Positions 1 to 7,738 are shown, numbered from the stretch's first letter. The stretch: 64,000 bases of DNA from Planctomycetota bacterium (GCA_016712285.1 JADJRK010000001.1:1550001-1614000); one strand, 5' to 3'. Numbers and translations: made by a program. The notes: generated by a model from the sequence alone, not told the origin.

Positions 1-207
1 ACCAGCTGCACGCACGCCCTGTTCTGCGGCCCAGCCGTGGACCGCCTGCGCAAGGCGCCGATCAAGGAGTGCGTGGTGACCGACACGGTGCCCGTCGACG
101 GCAAAGAGTTCGAGCAGTTGAAAGTGCTCAGCGTTGCTGACCTGCTGGCAAAGGCCATCCGCAATATCCACTTCAATGAATCCGTAAGCCTGCTGTTCAA
201 GGGCTGA
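1..207 (+). CDS. prs: Ribose-phosphate pyrophosphokinase, C-terminal part
   Basis: Frame 1 is open from the first base to a TGA at 205-207 and gives 68 residues. They match the C-terminal end of phosphoribosyl pyrophosphate synthetase: T-H-A-L-F-x-G-P-A, then K-E-C-V-V-T-D-T-V-P, then K-V-L-S-V-A-D-L-L-A-x-A-I, ending in a typical E-S-V-S-x-L-F. The enzyme makes PRPP from ribose 5-phosphate and ATP for nucleotide, histidine and tryptophan synthesis. The catalytic N-terminal domain lies outside the window. A prs gene before rplY is a common bacterial arrangement, but here two exported-protein genes lie between them. Confidence 0.93.
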   Translation, partial: TSCTHALFCGPAVDRLRKAPIKECVVTDTVPVDGKEFEQLKVLSVADLLAKAIRNIHFNESVSLLFKG

Positions 208-400
208 TCGGCCAAACCGGCCGCGTTCAAACGGTTCAAACCCGCGCCGGGGGGCCGCCGCGCGGGCGTTGTTACACACTTCCGAATTCCGAAGAGCCGC
301 GCAGCGGCGTGTGAAAACCAGAAGTCTGTTTTCCGCAGATGTGCCGGTCGGCGCGCACACCCGCATACACTGTGCACGCGTTCCTGAACCGGAGATCATC

Positions 401-1990
401 ATGCGGCTGACTATGTTTGTGTTGCTGGTGTGCGTGGCGGGCAACCTGTGCGCCCAGAGCTATGTTGGCTCGCACGTGTCGCAGGCCTATTCCAACACTG
501 CGCTTTCCAACCCCACGGTACAGAACATGGCGGTGGACACGATCAGCGCGGTGCAGGCGCCGGCCGGTTTCAACTTCAACTTCTTTGGCCAGACCTGTGA
601 CCGCTTCCGCATCGGCAGCAACGGCTACATGACACTTGGCAACGCGAGCAACCCGCCATCCAGTGTCGTGGGTTCTACGCCGGACGTCAGCAGCGGCCTG
701 GTTGTTGCTGCACTCTGGCTTGACCTCGACACCGGCGACGTGCTCAGCAAGTACACGCCGGCCAGCGGCGGCGGCCCGGGCGTGCTGGTCGTGCGCTGGG
801 GCCCGGTCTGGACGCGAACGTTGCCGCCATCCAGCGGACCGTTTCAGTCTGCGCCGGGCGCCGTGCTGTTTGAACTGCACCTGGATACCGCCACGGGCAT
901 CATCAAGTTCCGCTATGGCTATCCGAACTGGCACTCACCCGAGAACACCGGCCACATCCACAGCCAGTGCATCGCCGGGCCCGCCGGTGCGGCCCAGGAG
1001 ATCATCAGCCAGCCCGTCGGCACCATCTTCACCGCCGACGGTGAAATGACGAAATACCCCGTTGATCTCGAAATCACGTTTACGCCCACCGTGCCGGCGC
1101 TGGCCGTACACGACGGCGCAAGTGTGGCCCATGGCGCGAGCGCAGCCGGCAGCATGCGCGACTTCGGCGGCCAGGACATCAACGCCGGGCCGACCAATGC
1201 GCGCACCATCAAGCTGCACAACACCGGCACCGGGACCCTGGCACTCAGCGGCATCACGGTGGCGCCGGGGACCCACGCGGCTTTGTTTACGCTGGATACC
1301 AGCTCGACCGCGGCCAATGTCGCGCCCGGCACTTTCACGTCGTTCACGGTCGCCTTCGACCCCGATACCGTCGGTGCAAAGTCTGCGCAGATCGAGATCA
1401 CGCACAACGATTTCGCCCAGCCCATCCCGTTCATGTTTGAAGTGGCCGGCACGGGCATGCCGACTTCGCTCTTTCCCGTTGTGACCGTGCGCGAAGACAA
1501 CGCAGCCGGCGCATGGATCGGCAACGGCGCAGCAGCATCTGGCAACCGCGACTTTGGCTCGCACCTGATTGGGACCATGCCCACGGGCGAAGCCGTCATC
1601 TACATCGAAAACACAGGCGCGGCGACGCTGACCCTGGGCACGGTTACGTGCCTGTCGCCTGACTTCGTGTTGGATGCCAACGGCGTGCCGGCCAGCCTTG
1701 CACCGGGCGCCTGGGCGACGTTCGAAGTCCGCTTCGATGCCCAATCCACCGGCGTGAAGTCTGCCGCGATCACCTTTGGCCACAACGACTCGACAACAGC
1801 TGACCCGTTCGTCATCAACGTGACAGGCGTTGCGGCAGCCGCCGGACAAGCCAGCTCGGGCACGGGCAATTCATCCGGCGGGGGCGGCGGCTGCACGGCC
1901 CTTGCCGGCACCGGGGGGCTGTGGCTGCTGGCCTTACCGGTGCTCATCGGGCTGCGACGCAGGCGGGCAACTCGCGCCAACCACGCATAG
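401..1990 (+). CDS. Exported choice-of-anchor D repeat protein with C-terminal sorting tag
   Basis: This 529-residue protein is predicted to be secreted. I chose ATG 401 because GGAG lies at 391-394 and the protein then opens with a clean signal peptide (MRLTMFVLLVCVAGNLCAQS); an upstream in-frame start would add an improbable 44-residue leader. An N-terminal beta-rich domain of about 230 residues is followed by two Ig-like repeats of the choice-of-anchor D / ASPM-SPD-2-Hydin type, marked by R-D-F-G, N-T-G-x-x-x-L-x-L and P-G-x-x-x-x-F-x-V-x-F-D. The C-terminus is a Ser/Gly-rich linker, a GGGGGC motif, a hydrophobic helix and an RRRR cluster, the layout of a Cys-containing CTERM sorting signal. 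Its binding partner is unknown. Confidence 0.72.
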   Translation: MRLTMFVLLVCVAGNLCAQSYVGSHVSQAYSNTALSNPTVQNMAVDTISAVQAPAGFNFNFFGQTCDRFRIGSNGYMTLGNASNPPSSVVGSTPDVSSGLVVAALWLDLDTGDVLSKYTPASGGGPGVLVVRWGPVWTRTLPPSSGPFQSAPGAVLFELHLDTATGIIKFRYGYPNWHSPENTGHIHSQCIAGPAGAAQEIISQPVGTIFTADGEMTKYPVDLEITFTPTVPALAVHDGASVAHGASAAGSMRDFGGQDINAGPTNARTIKLHNTGTGTLALSGITVAPGTHAALFTLDTSSTAANVAPGTFTSFTVAFDPDTVGAKSAQIEITHNDFAQPIPFMFEVAGTGMPTSLFPVVTVREDNAAGAWIGNGAAASGNRDFGSHLIGTMPTGEAVIYIENTGAATLTLGTVTCLSPDFVLDANGVPASLAPGAWATFEVRFDAQSTGVKSAAITFGHNDSTTADPFVINVTGVAAAAGQASSGTGNSSGGGGGCTALAGTGGLWLLALPVLIGLRRRRATRANHA

Positions 1991-2104
1991 GCCACGCAGG
2001 CAAATCCCGGTTTCTGCCGTGAGCCGCCATTGAATCGGCGTACTAGACGTGGGCTTGCTGCCCGCCGGTTCTATATTGGCGGGTCCACTTCCGGAGATTG
2101 GCCG

Positions 2105-3838
2105 ATGAATCGACTTTTCGCGTTGCTTGCCGTGCTGGCATTGGTGGCCACAGCCTCGATCACCGCACAGGACGGCGGCAAGACCAGCTCAGACGCGCCC
2201 GCACCCTGCGACTACCTGATCGTTTGCGCTGATGGCTTGAGGGCGTCGGCTGACGAGTGGGCCGCCCACCGCAAGGCCAATGGCCGCAACCCGAAGGTTG
2301 TCACGCTGGCTGAAATCGCCAAAGCCGCCGAGGTTGACAAAGCCGGCATGGTCGAGATCAAGCAGCACATTGAGACAGCCGCAAAGGCCGTCAGCGACCC
2401 GATGACCGGTTTTCAGGTACTGCTGATCGGCGACTGCCCGAACGAAGACGCCACCAGCCACGACGTGAAGACCGAGATTCCCTGGTTCATGACCCGCCAG
2501 ATGGATTCCAACCCGACCGAGCAGCGCCGCAAGCGCGTCACCACCGACAACTTTTACGCCGACATCGACAACGACGAAAACAACCTGCCCGAGTTCGCCA
2601 TCGGCCGCATTCCCGCCCGCACCAACGAACAGGTGCAGTTGGCGCTCAAGAAGGTCAAGGCATATGAGGCATCGGGAGAAGGCGAGTGGCTGCGCAACCT
2701 GACGTTTTTTGCCGGCGAAGGGCGCTTCGGCGAACAGGTGGACCGCATGCTTGAGGGCCTGTTCACCAAGTTTGCCGAACAGACGATCGACCCCAAGTAC
2801 ACCGTGCGCATGACCTACGCCAACATCAACAGCAGCTATGCCTATGTGCCGCGCCTGTTCAGCGACAAGGTGATCGAAGAAGCCAACGCCGGCGCGCTGA
2901 TGCTGGTGTATATGGGCCACGGCAGCTACGACCGGCTGGACAACATGCACGTCGAAAAGACGCGCTACCCGATCCTGCTGGGTGACGACGTTGCCAAGTT
3001 CAACATCCCCGACGGCAAGCTGCCGGTGATGCTGATCGTCGCCTGCCAGACAGGCTACATGGACCATCCCCAGGGCAGCCTGTGCGAGCGCATCTGCTTT
3101 ACTGAAAAGGCGCCCGTCGCCGTCGTGGCCAGCAGCCGCGACAGCCACCCCTACAGCAACACCTTGCTGCAAAAGGCGCTGGTCGGCGAGATCATTGCCA
3201 ATCGCCGCGGCACGCTGGGCGAGGCCTTCATGCGGGCCAAGCGCGAATTGATCCTGGCCGAAGACCCCGACCGCGGCCAGCTTGAGTTCATGGCGCGCTT
3301 TATCATCCCGAAGAAGGATGAGCGCGACGCCCTGAACCGCAGCCACATCAGCATGTACAACCTGACCGGCGACCCCGGCCTGCGCTTGCGCTACCCAAGC
3401 CTGCAAGCCGAAAAAATGTCAGACGCAACCTGGAATGACGAGAAGGGTTTCGCGCACATCAAGGTGCACGCGCCGCAGTACGGGGCCGACAACAAAGAAC
3501 TCGTGTGGGAATGCAGCGTGGAAGTTTCGCGCAGCAAGATCCCCGGCGAGCTGAAGACTTTCGCCGCCGCTGACCTGGCATCCAGCGACGCCAAGAAAGT
3601 GAAAGCCGCCGAGGATGCGATTGCCGCCAATCACGCGATCAGCAACACCAAGCGCGTCGCGACCATGAAGCTGACCCACATCGGCGTCTCCAAGGGCGGC
3701 GGAATCGTCGAGCAACATTTCGAGGGAAAACCCGAGCCAGCCCTTGCACCCGGTGATTACATTCTCAAACTCTCCGCCCGCGATTCGGAAGGCAAGGCCT
3801 ACGGCTTCACCTCTCTGGCGCTGACAGTAAAGAAGTAG
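2105..3838 (+). CDS. Secreted C25 (gingipain-like) cysteine peptidase
   Basis: 577 residues. ATG 2105 follows GGAG at 2093-2096 and starts a signal peptide (MNRLFALLAVLALVATASITAQ). The body resembles the caspase-like catalytic domain of peptidase family C25. The expected catalytic pair is visible as the His in L-V-Y-M-G-H-G-S and the Cys in L-I-V-A-C-Q-T-G. Upstream lies the family pattern of a defined N-terminal segment with F-Y-A-D-I-D and E-F-A-I-G-R-I-P-A-R-T. No long propeptide or adhesin region is present, so the protein is much shorter than the Porphyromonas gingipains. A beta-sandwich-like tail of about 130 residues follows. Substrate is unknown; the extracytoplasmic location is inferred from the signal peptide. 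Confidence 0.8.
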   Translation: MNRLFALLAVLALVATASITAQDGGKTSSDAPAPCDYLIVCADGLRASADEWAAHRKANGRNPKVVTLAEIAKAAEVDKAGMVEIKQHIETAAKAVSDPMTGFQVLLIGDCPNEDATSHDVKTEIPWFMTRQMDSNPTEQRRKRVTTDNFYADIDNDENNLPEFAIGRIPARTNEQVQLALKKVKAYEASGEGEWLRNLTFFAGEGRFGEQVDRMLEGLFTKFAEQTIDPKYTVRMTYANINSSYAYVPRLFSDKVIEEANAGALMLVYMGHGSYDRLDNMHVEKTRYPILLGDDVAKFNIPDGKLPVMLIVACQTGYMDHPQGSLCERICFTEKAPVAVVASSRDSHPYSNTLLQKALVGEIIANRRGTLGEAFMRAKRELILAEDPDRGQLEFMARFIIPKKDERDALNRSHISMYNLTGDPGLRLRYPSLQAEKMSDATWNDEKGFAHIKVHAPQYGADNKELVWECSVEVSRSKIPGELKTFAAADLASSDAKKVKAAEDAIAANHAISNTKRVATMKLTHIGVSKGGGIVEQHFEGKPEPALAPGDYILKLSARDSEGKAYGFTSLALTVKK

Positions 3839-3961
3839 CCACACAGCAAAAGACAACTATGAAACCCCGGCAACACCGGGGCTCAGGGAACGAACCCAGG
3901 GGCAGGCCAAGCCGGCGCGTGATCCGGTCCGCAGGCCCGGGGGTCCAATACCGAGGACACC

Positions 3962-4654
3962 ATGAAGATCCCGGCTTTGAAGGCCGAGCGCCGCGCTGTC
4001 AGCGGCACCAAGGCCATGCGCAAGGCGCGCGCAGAAGGACGGATGCCCGGCGTGCTGTACGGCCGCGGCAAAGACAACCAGAACCTTCTGTTTTCATCCA
4101 AGGACATCCAGTTGCTCGTGCATGACGCAGCCCACGTCGTGAAGCTCGACATGGGCGGCGAAGAGCAGTACGCGCTGATGCGCGCGCTGCAGCGCGACTT
4201 CCTGGGCGACGAAATCCAGCACATTGACTTCGTGCGCATTGAGCTTTCCGACAAGGTTCGCCTGCGCATCCCGCTGACGTTCCGCGGCACGCCCAAGGGC
4301 GCGACCCACGGCGGCATGCTTGAGGTCAGCCACGGCGACGTCGAGGTTCACTGCCCCGCCGACCGCATTCCCAAGGACATCGAAGTCGAGGTCACGAACC
4401 TGGACGTCGGCGACGCCATCCACTTCGGCGAACTGAAGCTGCCCGAAGGGGCTGACCTTGTGGCCAAGCCGTCACTGGTTGTCGTCAAGTGCGCACACGC
4501 CCGCCGCGCCGAGGAAGACCTCGTGCCGGCAGTCGGCGCCGCGGCAGCAGTGCCGTCCGCCACGGGCGCACCGGCAGCAGCCGCCGCAGCAGCAGCAGCA
4601 CCGGCCGCAGGCAAGGAAGCTGCCAAGGGCGGTGGCAAGGAAGCCAAGAAGTAA
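3962..4654 (+). CDS. rplY: 50S ribosomal protein L25/TL5/Ctc (bL25)
   Basis: 230 residues, the long CTC form rather than the 94-residue E. coli form. The N-terminal 5S rRNA-binding domain is recognisable from K-A-E-R-R, G-T-K-A-M-R-K-A-R-A-E-G-R-M-P-G-V-L-Y-G and the later E-Q-Y-A-L-M-R-A-L-Q-R-D. The C-terminal TL5 domain has V-R-L-R-I-P-L-T-F-R-G-T-P-K-G. After about residue 180 it ends in a low-complexity Ala-rich tail with terminal lysines. GAGG precedes the ATG by a few bases. The leader at 3865-3881 contains a small CCCCGG/CCGGGG hairpin without a T-run. A pth gene often follows rplY in bacteria but is absent here; rpsF comes next. Confidence 0.95.
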   Translation: MKIPALKAERRAVSGTKAMRKARAEGRMPGVLYGRGKDNQNLLFSSKDIQLLVHDAAHVVKLDMGGEEQYALMRALQRDFLGDEIQHIDFVRIELSDKVRLRIPLTFRGTPKGATHGGMLEVSHGDVEVHCPADRIPKDIEVEVTNLDVGDAIHFGELKLPEGADLVAKPSLVVVKCAHARRAEEDLVPAVGAAAAVPSATGAPAAAAAAAAAPAAGKEAAKGGGKEAKK

Positions 4655-4658
4655 CTTA

Positions 4659-4712
4659 CTGAACCCCTCCCGGCGTGCACCCCGGGTGCGCTGGGCGTTC
4701 AGACCGAGGGGG
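4659..4712 (+). promoter_or_regulatory. Structured rpsF leader, candidate S6:S18 autoregulatory RNA
   Basis: The 86-base leader before rpsF can fold. CTGAAC (4659-4664) pairs with GTTCAG (4697-4702). Inside it GCACC (4677-4681) pairs with GGTGC (4685-4689). CCCCTC (4664-4669) could instead pair with GAGGGG (4706-4711), giving a pseudoknot or switch, with an unpaired ACCG just before it. Known S6:S18-binding leaders carry a CCG in a bulge ahead of rpsF, so autoregulation is plausible. I have not aligned it to the published motif. Confidence 0.35.
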
Positions 4713-4740
4713 TATCTTTTCTTCCGGGCAAGGAAATGAC

Positions 4741-5172
4741 ATGGCATCCGAGACAGGACAGAGCCTCTATGAGGGGCTGTTCATCGTGGACCCCGGGTTC
4801 GCGAACAAAGACACAGAAGGCGCAATCGAGTTGTGCAGCACGGTGCTTTCCAAGCACAAGGCCACGATCATCCGGGCCGAGCTGTGGGCCGAGCAGCGCC
4901 TGGCCTACGAAGTGCGCAAGAATAAGCGCGGCGCCTACATCCTGGTGGCGTTCAAGGTTGATTCACTGAAGATGCAGGAGATTGAGCTCGAGTGCCGTCT
5001 GACCGAGCGCATCCTGCGCTACCTGTTTGTCAACCGCGACGGCATTCCGATCGAGAAGTGGTTCAACCGCTATGAGGCGCCCAAGGGCGGCCGCAAGGAA
5101 GCAGACGTAGAGATCGAGGTCGAGACTGAGGCAGACGGCGTAGAGGAAAAGGCCGTCGCCCGCGGCAAGTAG
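4741..5172 (+). CDS. rpsF: 30S ribosomal protein S6 (bS6)
   Basis: 143 residues. ATG 4741 is preceded by an AAGGA at about 4730-4734 and gives MASETGQSLYEGLFIVDPGF, whose Y-E-G-L-F-I-V-D-P-G is the normal opening of S6. The conserved A-E-L-W-A-E-Q-R-L-A-Y-E-V-R-K-N-K-R-G-A-Y block and R-I-L-R-Y-L-F-V are present. The C-terminal 35 residues are acidic (V-E-I-E-V-E-T-E). S6 binds 16S rRNA as a heterodimer with S18, encoded two genes downstream. The next gene, ssb, starts 46 bp after the stop, so the genes are probably cotranscribed. Confidence 0.96.
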   Translation: MASETGQSLYEGLFIVDPGFANKDTEGAIELCSTVLSKHKATIIRAELWAEQRLAYEVRKNKRGAYILVAFKVDSLKMQEIELECRLTERILRYLFVNRDGIPIEKWFNRYEAPKGGRKEADVEIEVETEADGVEEKAVARGK

Positions 5173-5218
5173 CATCGGACATAGACGCCGCGCTGCGGCA
5201 AACGACGGACGGACAGCC

Positions 5219-5704
5219 ATGATTACACTGAACAAGGTTTTCCTCGTGGGCAACCTCGCCCGCGACCCGGACCTGCGCCACACGCCTTCCGGCACCCCGG
5301 TGACGGAGTTTCGGCTTGCGGTGAGTGACAGCTACACCACCAGTGCGGGCGACAAGCACGACCGCACCTGCTTTATCGACGTGGTGAGCTGGCGCAAACT
5401 GGCCGAAAGCTGCGCCGAGTACCTGAAGAAGGGCTCGCCGGTGTTCGTGGAAGGCCGACTGGAGCAGGACACCTGGACGACCGGCGAGGGGCAGCGTCGC
5501 TCTCGCATTCGTGTCGTGGCCTACTCGGTCCAGTTCATTCGTCGTGAAGTCGAACGCAGCGCTTCAGGCCGCCACATCCATGTCGTGGAAAAGGGTGGCA
5601 ACACCATCCGCGACATTGACGACGGTGATGACCTGGCAGAGCCGCCAGAGCGTGAAGACACCGGCCATAACGTGGAAGACGTCGGCGACGACGTGACCCT
5701 TTAG
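5219..5704 (+). CDS. ssb: Single-stranded DNA-binding protein
   Basis: 161 residues with a full OB-fold domain: N-K-V-F-L-V-G-N-L-A-R-D-P-D-L-R at the start, then F-R-L-A-V-S-D and V-F-V-E-G-R-L-E-Q-D-T-W near residue 80. SSB coats single-stranded DNA in replication and repair. Residues beyond about 110 form an acidic linker. The last residues are D-D-V-T-L instead of the canonical D-D-D-I-P-F peptide that docks partner proteins; acidity is retained but the terminal Pro-Phe is missing. Position between rpsF and rpsR is the classical arrangement. Confidence 0.95.
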   Translation: MITLNKVFLVGNLARDPDLRHTPSGTPVTEFRLAVSDSYTTSAGDKHDRTCFIDVVSWRKLAESCAEYLKKGSPVFVEGRLEQDTWTTGEGQRRSRIRVVAYSVQFIRREVERSASGRHIHVVEKGGNTIRDIDDGDDLAEPPEREDTGHNVEDVGDDVTL

Positions 5705-5715
5705 AAAACACAACC

Positions 5716-5731
5716 GCGGGCATTGGCCCGC
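5716..5731 (+). promoter_or_regulatory. Small hairpin just upstream of the rpsR ribosome-binding site
   Basis: GCGGGC (5716-5721) and GCCCGC (5726-5731) form a perfect 6-bp stem with the loop ATTG, ending two bases before the AAGGA Shine-Dalgarno of rpsR. It could tune rpsR translation. No T-run follows, so it does not look like a terminator. Confidence 0.4.
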
Positions 5732-5744
5732 TTAAGGAATGACC

Positions 5745-6011
5745 ATGGGTAAGATCCGCATCAACAAGACCAAGCTGAAGAAGAAAAAGAAGAAGTCGCG
5801 CAACATCACGCCCTCGCAAAGCAAGCTCACCAAAGACCAGAAGATCTTTCTGGACTACAAGGACATCGACACGCTCAGCAAGTTCGTGTCGGGCATGGGC
5901 AAGATCCTGCCGCGTAAGCGCACGGGTGCCACCCACGCCGAGCAAGGCCTGATTCGCGATGCCGTGAAACTGGCCCGCTTCATGGCCCTGTTGCCCTTTG
6001 TGAGCAAGTAA
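5745..6011 (+). CDS. rpsR: 30S ribosomal protein S18 (bS18)
   Basis: 88 residues. Two in-frame ATGs exist at 5739 and 5745. The AAGGA at 5734-5738 abuts the first and is well spaced for the second, so 5745 is chosen. The N-terminus is very basic (I-N-K-T-K-L-K-K-K-K-K-K). It is followed by the S18 core I-F-L-D-Y-K-D-I-D-T-L-S-K-F-V and the conserved K-I-L-P-R-K-R-T-G-A and Q-x-x-x-x-x-A-V-K-L-A-R-F-M-A-L-L-P-F. S18 pairs with S6 on the 30S platform. Confidence 0.95.
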   Translation: MGKIRINKTKLKKKKKKSRNITPSQSKLTKDQKIFLDYKDIDTLSKFVSGMGKILPRKRTGATHAEQGLIRDAVKLARFMALLPFVSK

Positions 6012-6064
6012 ATACATCCGGGCTGCCGCGTTTCACAGCGGCTGCATCGGCAAGGAGAGAACAC

Positions 6065-6517
6065 ATGAAACTGCTGCTACGAGAATCCATCCGCGGCGTT
6101 GGCAAGCGCGGCGAAGTCGTTGAGGTCGCCGAAGGCTACGCCCGCAACTACCTGCTGCCCAAGAACCTGGCGCTGCCCGCCAGCGATGAAAACCTGCGTC
6201 GCCTTGCCGGCGAAAAGCGAGCCTATGAAGCCCGCCAGAGCCGCGAGAAAGAACACGCCCAGGAAGTCGCTGACGCGATCAGCAAAGTCCAGCTTACCGT
6301 GCCGATGCGCGCCAGCCCTGAGGGTCACCTCTTCGGCAGCGTTTCACCCAAGGTTATCGTGGACGCGTTCAAGACTGAGGGCATCAACCTCAAGTCCTCA
6401 CAGGTTGAGCTGGAAGCCGACCACATTCGTGAACTCGGCACCTACAGCTTCAACATCCGGCTGCACGACGAGGTCGAAGTGCAAAGCCGCGTGTGGGTAG
6501 TCGCCGCACAAGAGTAG
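6065..6517 (+). CDS. rplI: 50S ribosomal protein L9 (bL9)
   Basis: 150 residues, normal length for L9. The N-terminal domain has the signature G-x-x-G-K-R-G-E-V-V-E-V-A-E-G-Y-A-R-N-Y-L as M-K-L-L-L-R-E-S... with L-P-K-N-L-A. A long connecting helix rich in Glu, Lys and Ala follows, and the C-terminal domain carries H-L-F-G-S-V-S-P. AAGGAGAG precedes the ATG. It is the last gene of the ribosomal cluster; a strong terminator lies 27 bp after the stop. Confidence 0.96.
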   Translation: MKLLLRESIRGVGKRGEVVEVAEGYARNYLLPKNLALPASDENLRRLAGEKRAYEARQSREKEHAQEVADAISKVQLTVPMRASPEGHLFGSVSPKVIVDAFKTEGINLKSSQVELEADHIRELGTYSFNIRLHDEVEVQSRVWVVAAQE

Positions 6518-6544
6518 GGCGAAAAGTTGTCGCACAGGGCATCG

Positions 6545-6575
6545 AGCTCCTGCCGCCAGGCAGGAGCTTTTGCTT
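6545..6575 (+). terminator. Rho-independent terminator after rplI
   Basis: AGCTCCTGCC (6545-6554), loop GCCA, GGCAGGAGCT (6559-6568): a perfect 10-bp stem running into TTTGCTT. It ends the rpsF-ssb-rpsR-rplI transcript. Confidence 0.88.
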
Positions 6576-6600
6576 GCCGGGGCGGGGCATACACGCCGTA

Positions 6601-6641
6601 GGAAAAGGAAGGAGCCTCCCCGTTGGCGGACGGAGAGGCTC
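6601..6641 (-). terminator. Terminator-like hairpin downstream of the Lys/Ala peptide gene
   Basis: On the minus strand GAGCCTC, a T.G pair and CCGT pair with ACGG and GAGGCTC around the loop CCGCCA. A pyrimidine tail CTTCCTTTTCC follows (plus coordinates 6601-6611). It would end the transcript of the gene at 6779-6859, leaving a 3' untranslated region of roughly 140 bases. Confidence 0.6.
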
Positions 6642-6778
6642 AAGAGTGTGTGCGGTTACTGAAAGTTGGTCTGTCTTTGCTGCATTTGTGGCGTTTGAAT
6701 CAGAGGTGTTGCTTGTGCTTGGTTATGACTTGGTGTGACTAGGTTCTGTCTTGGCCTTCACCCAGGCCGCTGGGGTAA

Positions 6779-6859
6779 CTACTTCTTCTTCTTGGCGGTC
6801 TTCTTCTTTGCGGCCTTCTTAGCGGGTTTCTTTGCCTTTTTCTTCGCGGTAGCTGCCAT
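6779..6859 (-). CDS. 26-residue Lys/Ala-rich histone-tail-like peptide
   Basis: ATG 6859 to TAG 6779 encodes MAATAKKKAKKPAKKAAKKK followed by TAKKKK. The product has 14 lysines, 8 alanines, no acidic or aromatic residue and one proline. An ideal Shine-Dalgarno, AAGGAGG, lies at 6871-6865 with 5-bp spacing. A promoter is at 6933-6905 and a terminator-like hairpin at 6641-6601, so the gene has its own expression signals. The A-K-K/P-A-K-K pattern is that of histone H1 C-terminal tails and of Lys/Ala-rich tails on bacterial nucleoid proteins, so nucleic-acid binding is the obvious inference. It is far shorter than known bacterial H1-like proteins and too short for usual gene callers. On the other strand the same bases read as Phe/Ala, a by-product of lysine codons. 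Confidence 0.68.
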   Translation of the reverse strand: MAATAKKKAKKPAKKAAKKKTAKKKK

Positions 6860-6904
6860 GCTCCCCTCCTTAGTTTTTCACGAGGCACACACTCGTTGGT
6901 ATGA

Positions 6905-6933
6905 AAAGTATCCTGTACTGACACACCCGTCAA
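6905..6933 (-). promoter_or_regulatory. Sigma-70-type promoter for the Lys/Ala peptide
   Basis: On the minus strand TTGACG (plus 6933-6928) is five of six bases of the -35 consensus. A spacer of exactly 17 bp separates it from TACTTT (plus 6910-6905), a weak -10 element. Transcription would begin near 6897, giving a 5' leader of about 40 bases that contains the AAGGAGG site. Confidence 0.6.
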
Positions 6934-7037
6934 AAGAAAATCATGCACGATCTTTCACCACTTGACACGTCAACAGGCTTCTGCGGGGTCCCAGAAGGCC
7001 GAAACCTTGACGCGTCAATAGCCACAAGGGCACGTTC

Positions 7038-7661
7038 ATGAAATGCATGATCGCCTTGCTTTGCTTGTCCTGCGCGGCTTTGCTGGCAACGTCGTGTGCG
7101 TCGTCGCAAAAACCCGTGCTGCGGCAACCGGAGGTCGCGGTGACCACCATGCGCGACGCCTTCGACAAAGATGATGTTGGACTTTTTCTCCACACTCTGG
7201 GCAGACCAGTGTTGAAAGAATACAGCGAGCACATTATCCGCATCGGCTGGAGCGACATCCGTCCCCACGTCGGCAGCTTTGTCCAGTCGGCAAAAGTTGT
7301 GGAAGTGGCTGACCATGCCCGTGAAAAACCCGCGGCGTCGGCGCAGGGCTTTGTCTGGCCCAACGAGGGCGCAAGGCTCAAGCGTGTTCGCCTGTCGGTG
7401 GACGGCACGACCGAAGACTTCCTGTTCGAGCTCGAGGTAGACGACGCGCCGGAAACGGCAAAGCAGGCACGCGGGTTCTGGATCGGCGACCGCTTTTTCG
7501 TGAAGACCGAGCACAACTCGCCCGAGACCTACCTGGTCGATGACTCGCCCGAGTCGGACCGCACCCACTGGCGACTCGTGTTCCCCTACTACCCCTTCCA
7601 GCGGGAAGGCCAGCTCACGCGCAAGCTGCAGGACCAGCTCGCCGCTGAAAAGAACGGCTAG
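7038..7661 (+). CDS. Predicted lipoprotein of unknown function
   Basis: 207 residues opening with MKCMIALLCLSCAALLATSC; L-A-T-S-C is an acceptable lipobox, so Cys20 is probably lipidated after export. The mature part is mixed alpha/beta. It contains T-T-M-R-D-A-F-D-K-D-D-V-G-L-F-L near its start, a pattern seen in NTF2-like or DUF4878-type lipoproteins that begin with a helix counting exposure of a substrate pocket, but I cannot confirm a family. It ends 50 bp before a predicted promoter that drives the ccm cluster. Confidence 0.7.
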   Translation: MKCMIALLCLSCAALLATSCASSQKPVLRQPEVAVTTMRDAFDKDDVGLFLHTLGRPVLKEYSEHIIRIGWSDIRPHVGSFVQSAKVVEVADHAREKPAASAQGFVWPNEGARLKRVRLSVDGTTEDFLFELEVDDAPETAKQARGFWIGDRFFVKTEHNSPETYLVDDSPESDRTHWRLVFPYYPFQREGQLTRKLQDQLAAEKNG

Positions 7662-7710
7662 CCTGCGACACTCCGCACGTCTACCGGGGTTGCATTGCAG
7701 CCGCCTTTGC

Positions 7711-7738
7711 TTGTGGCGGTATCGATGACTGTTATAAA
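7711..7738 (+). promoter_or_regulatory. Putative promoter of the ccm cluster
   Basis: TTGTGG (7711-7716), a 16-bp spacer and TATAAA (7733-7738). Transcription would start near 7745, about 35 bases upstream of the ccmE ATG. Confidence 0.45.

Noticed and set aside
3865..3881. Terminator between the C25 peptidase and rplY genes
   Set aside because: The CCCCGG/CCGGGG stem is short and no T-run follows.
6735..6965. Plus-strand frame rich in Phe and Ala, looking like a membrane protein
   Set aside because: It is the reverse of the Lys codons of the minus-strand peptide gene, has no good ribosome-binding site and no support beyond composition.
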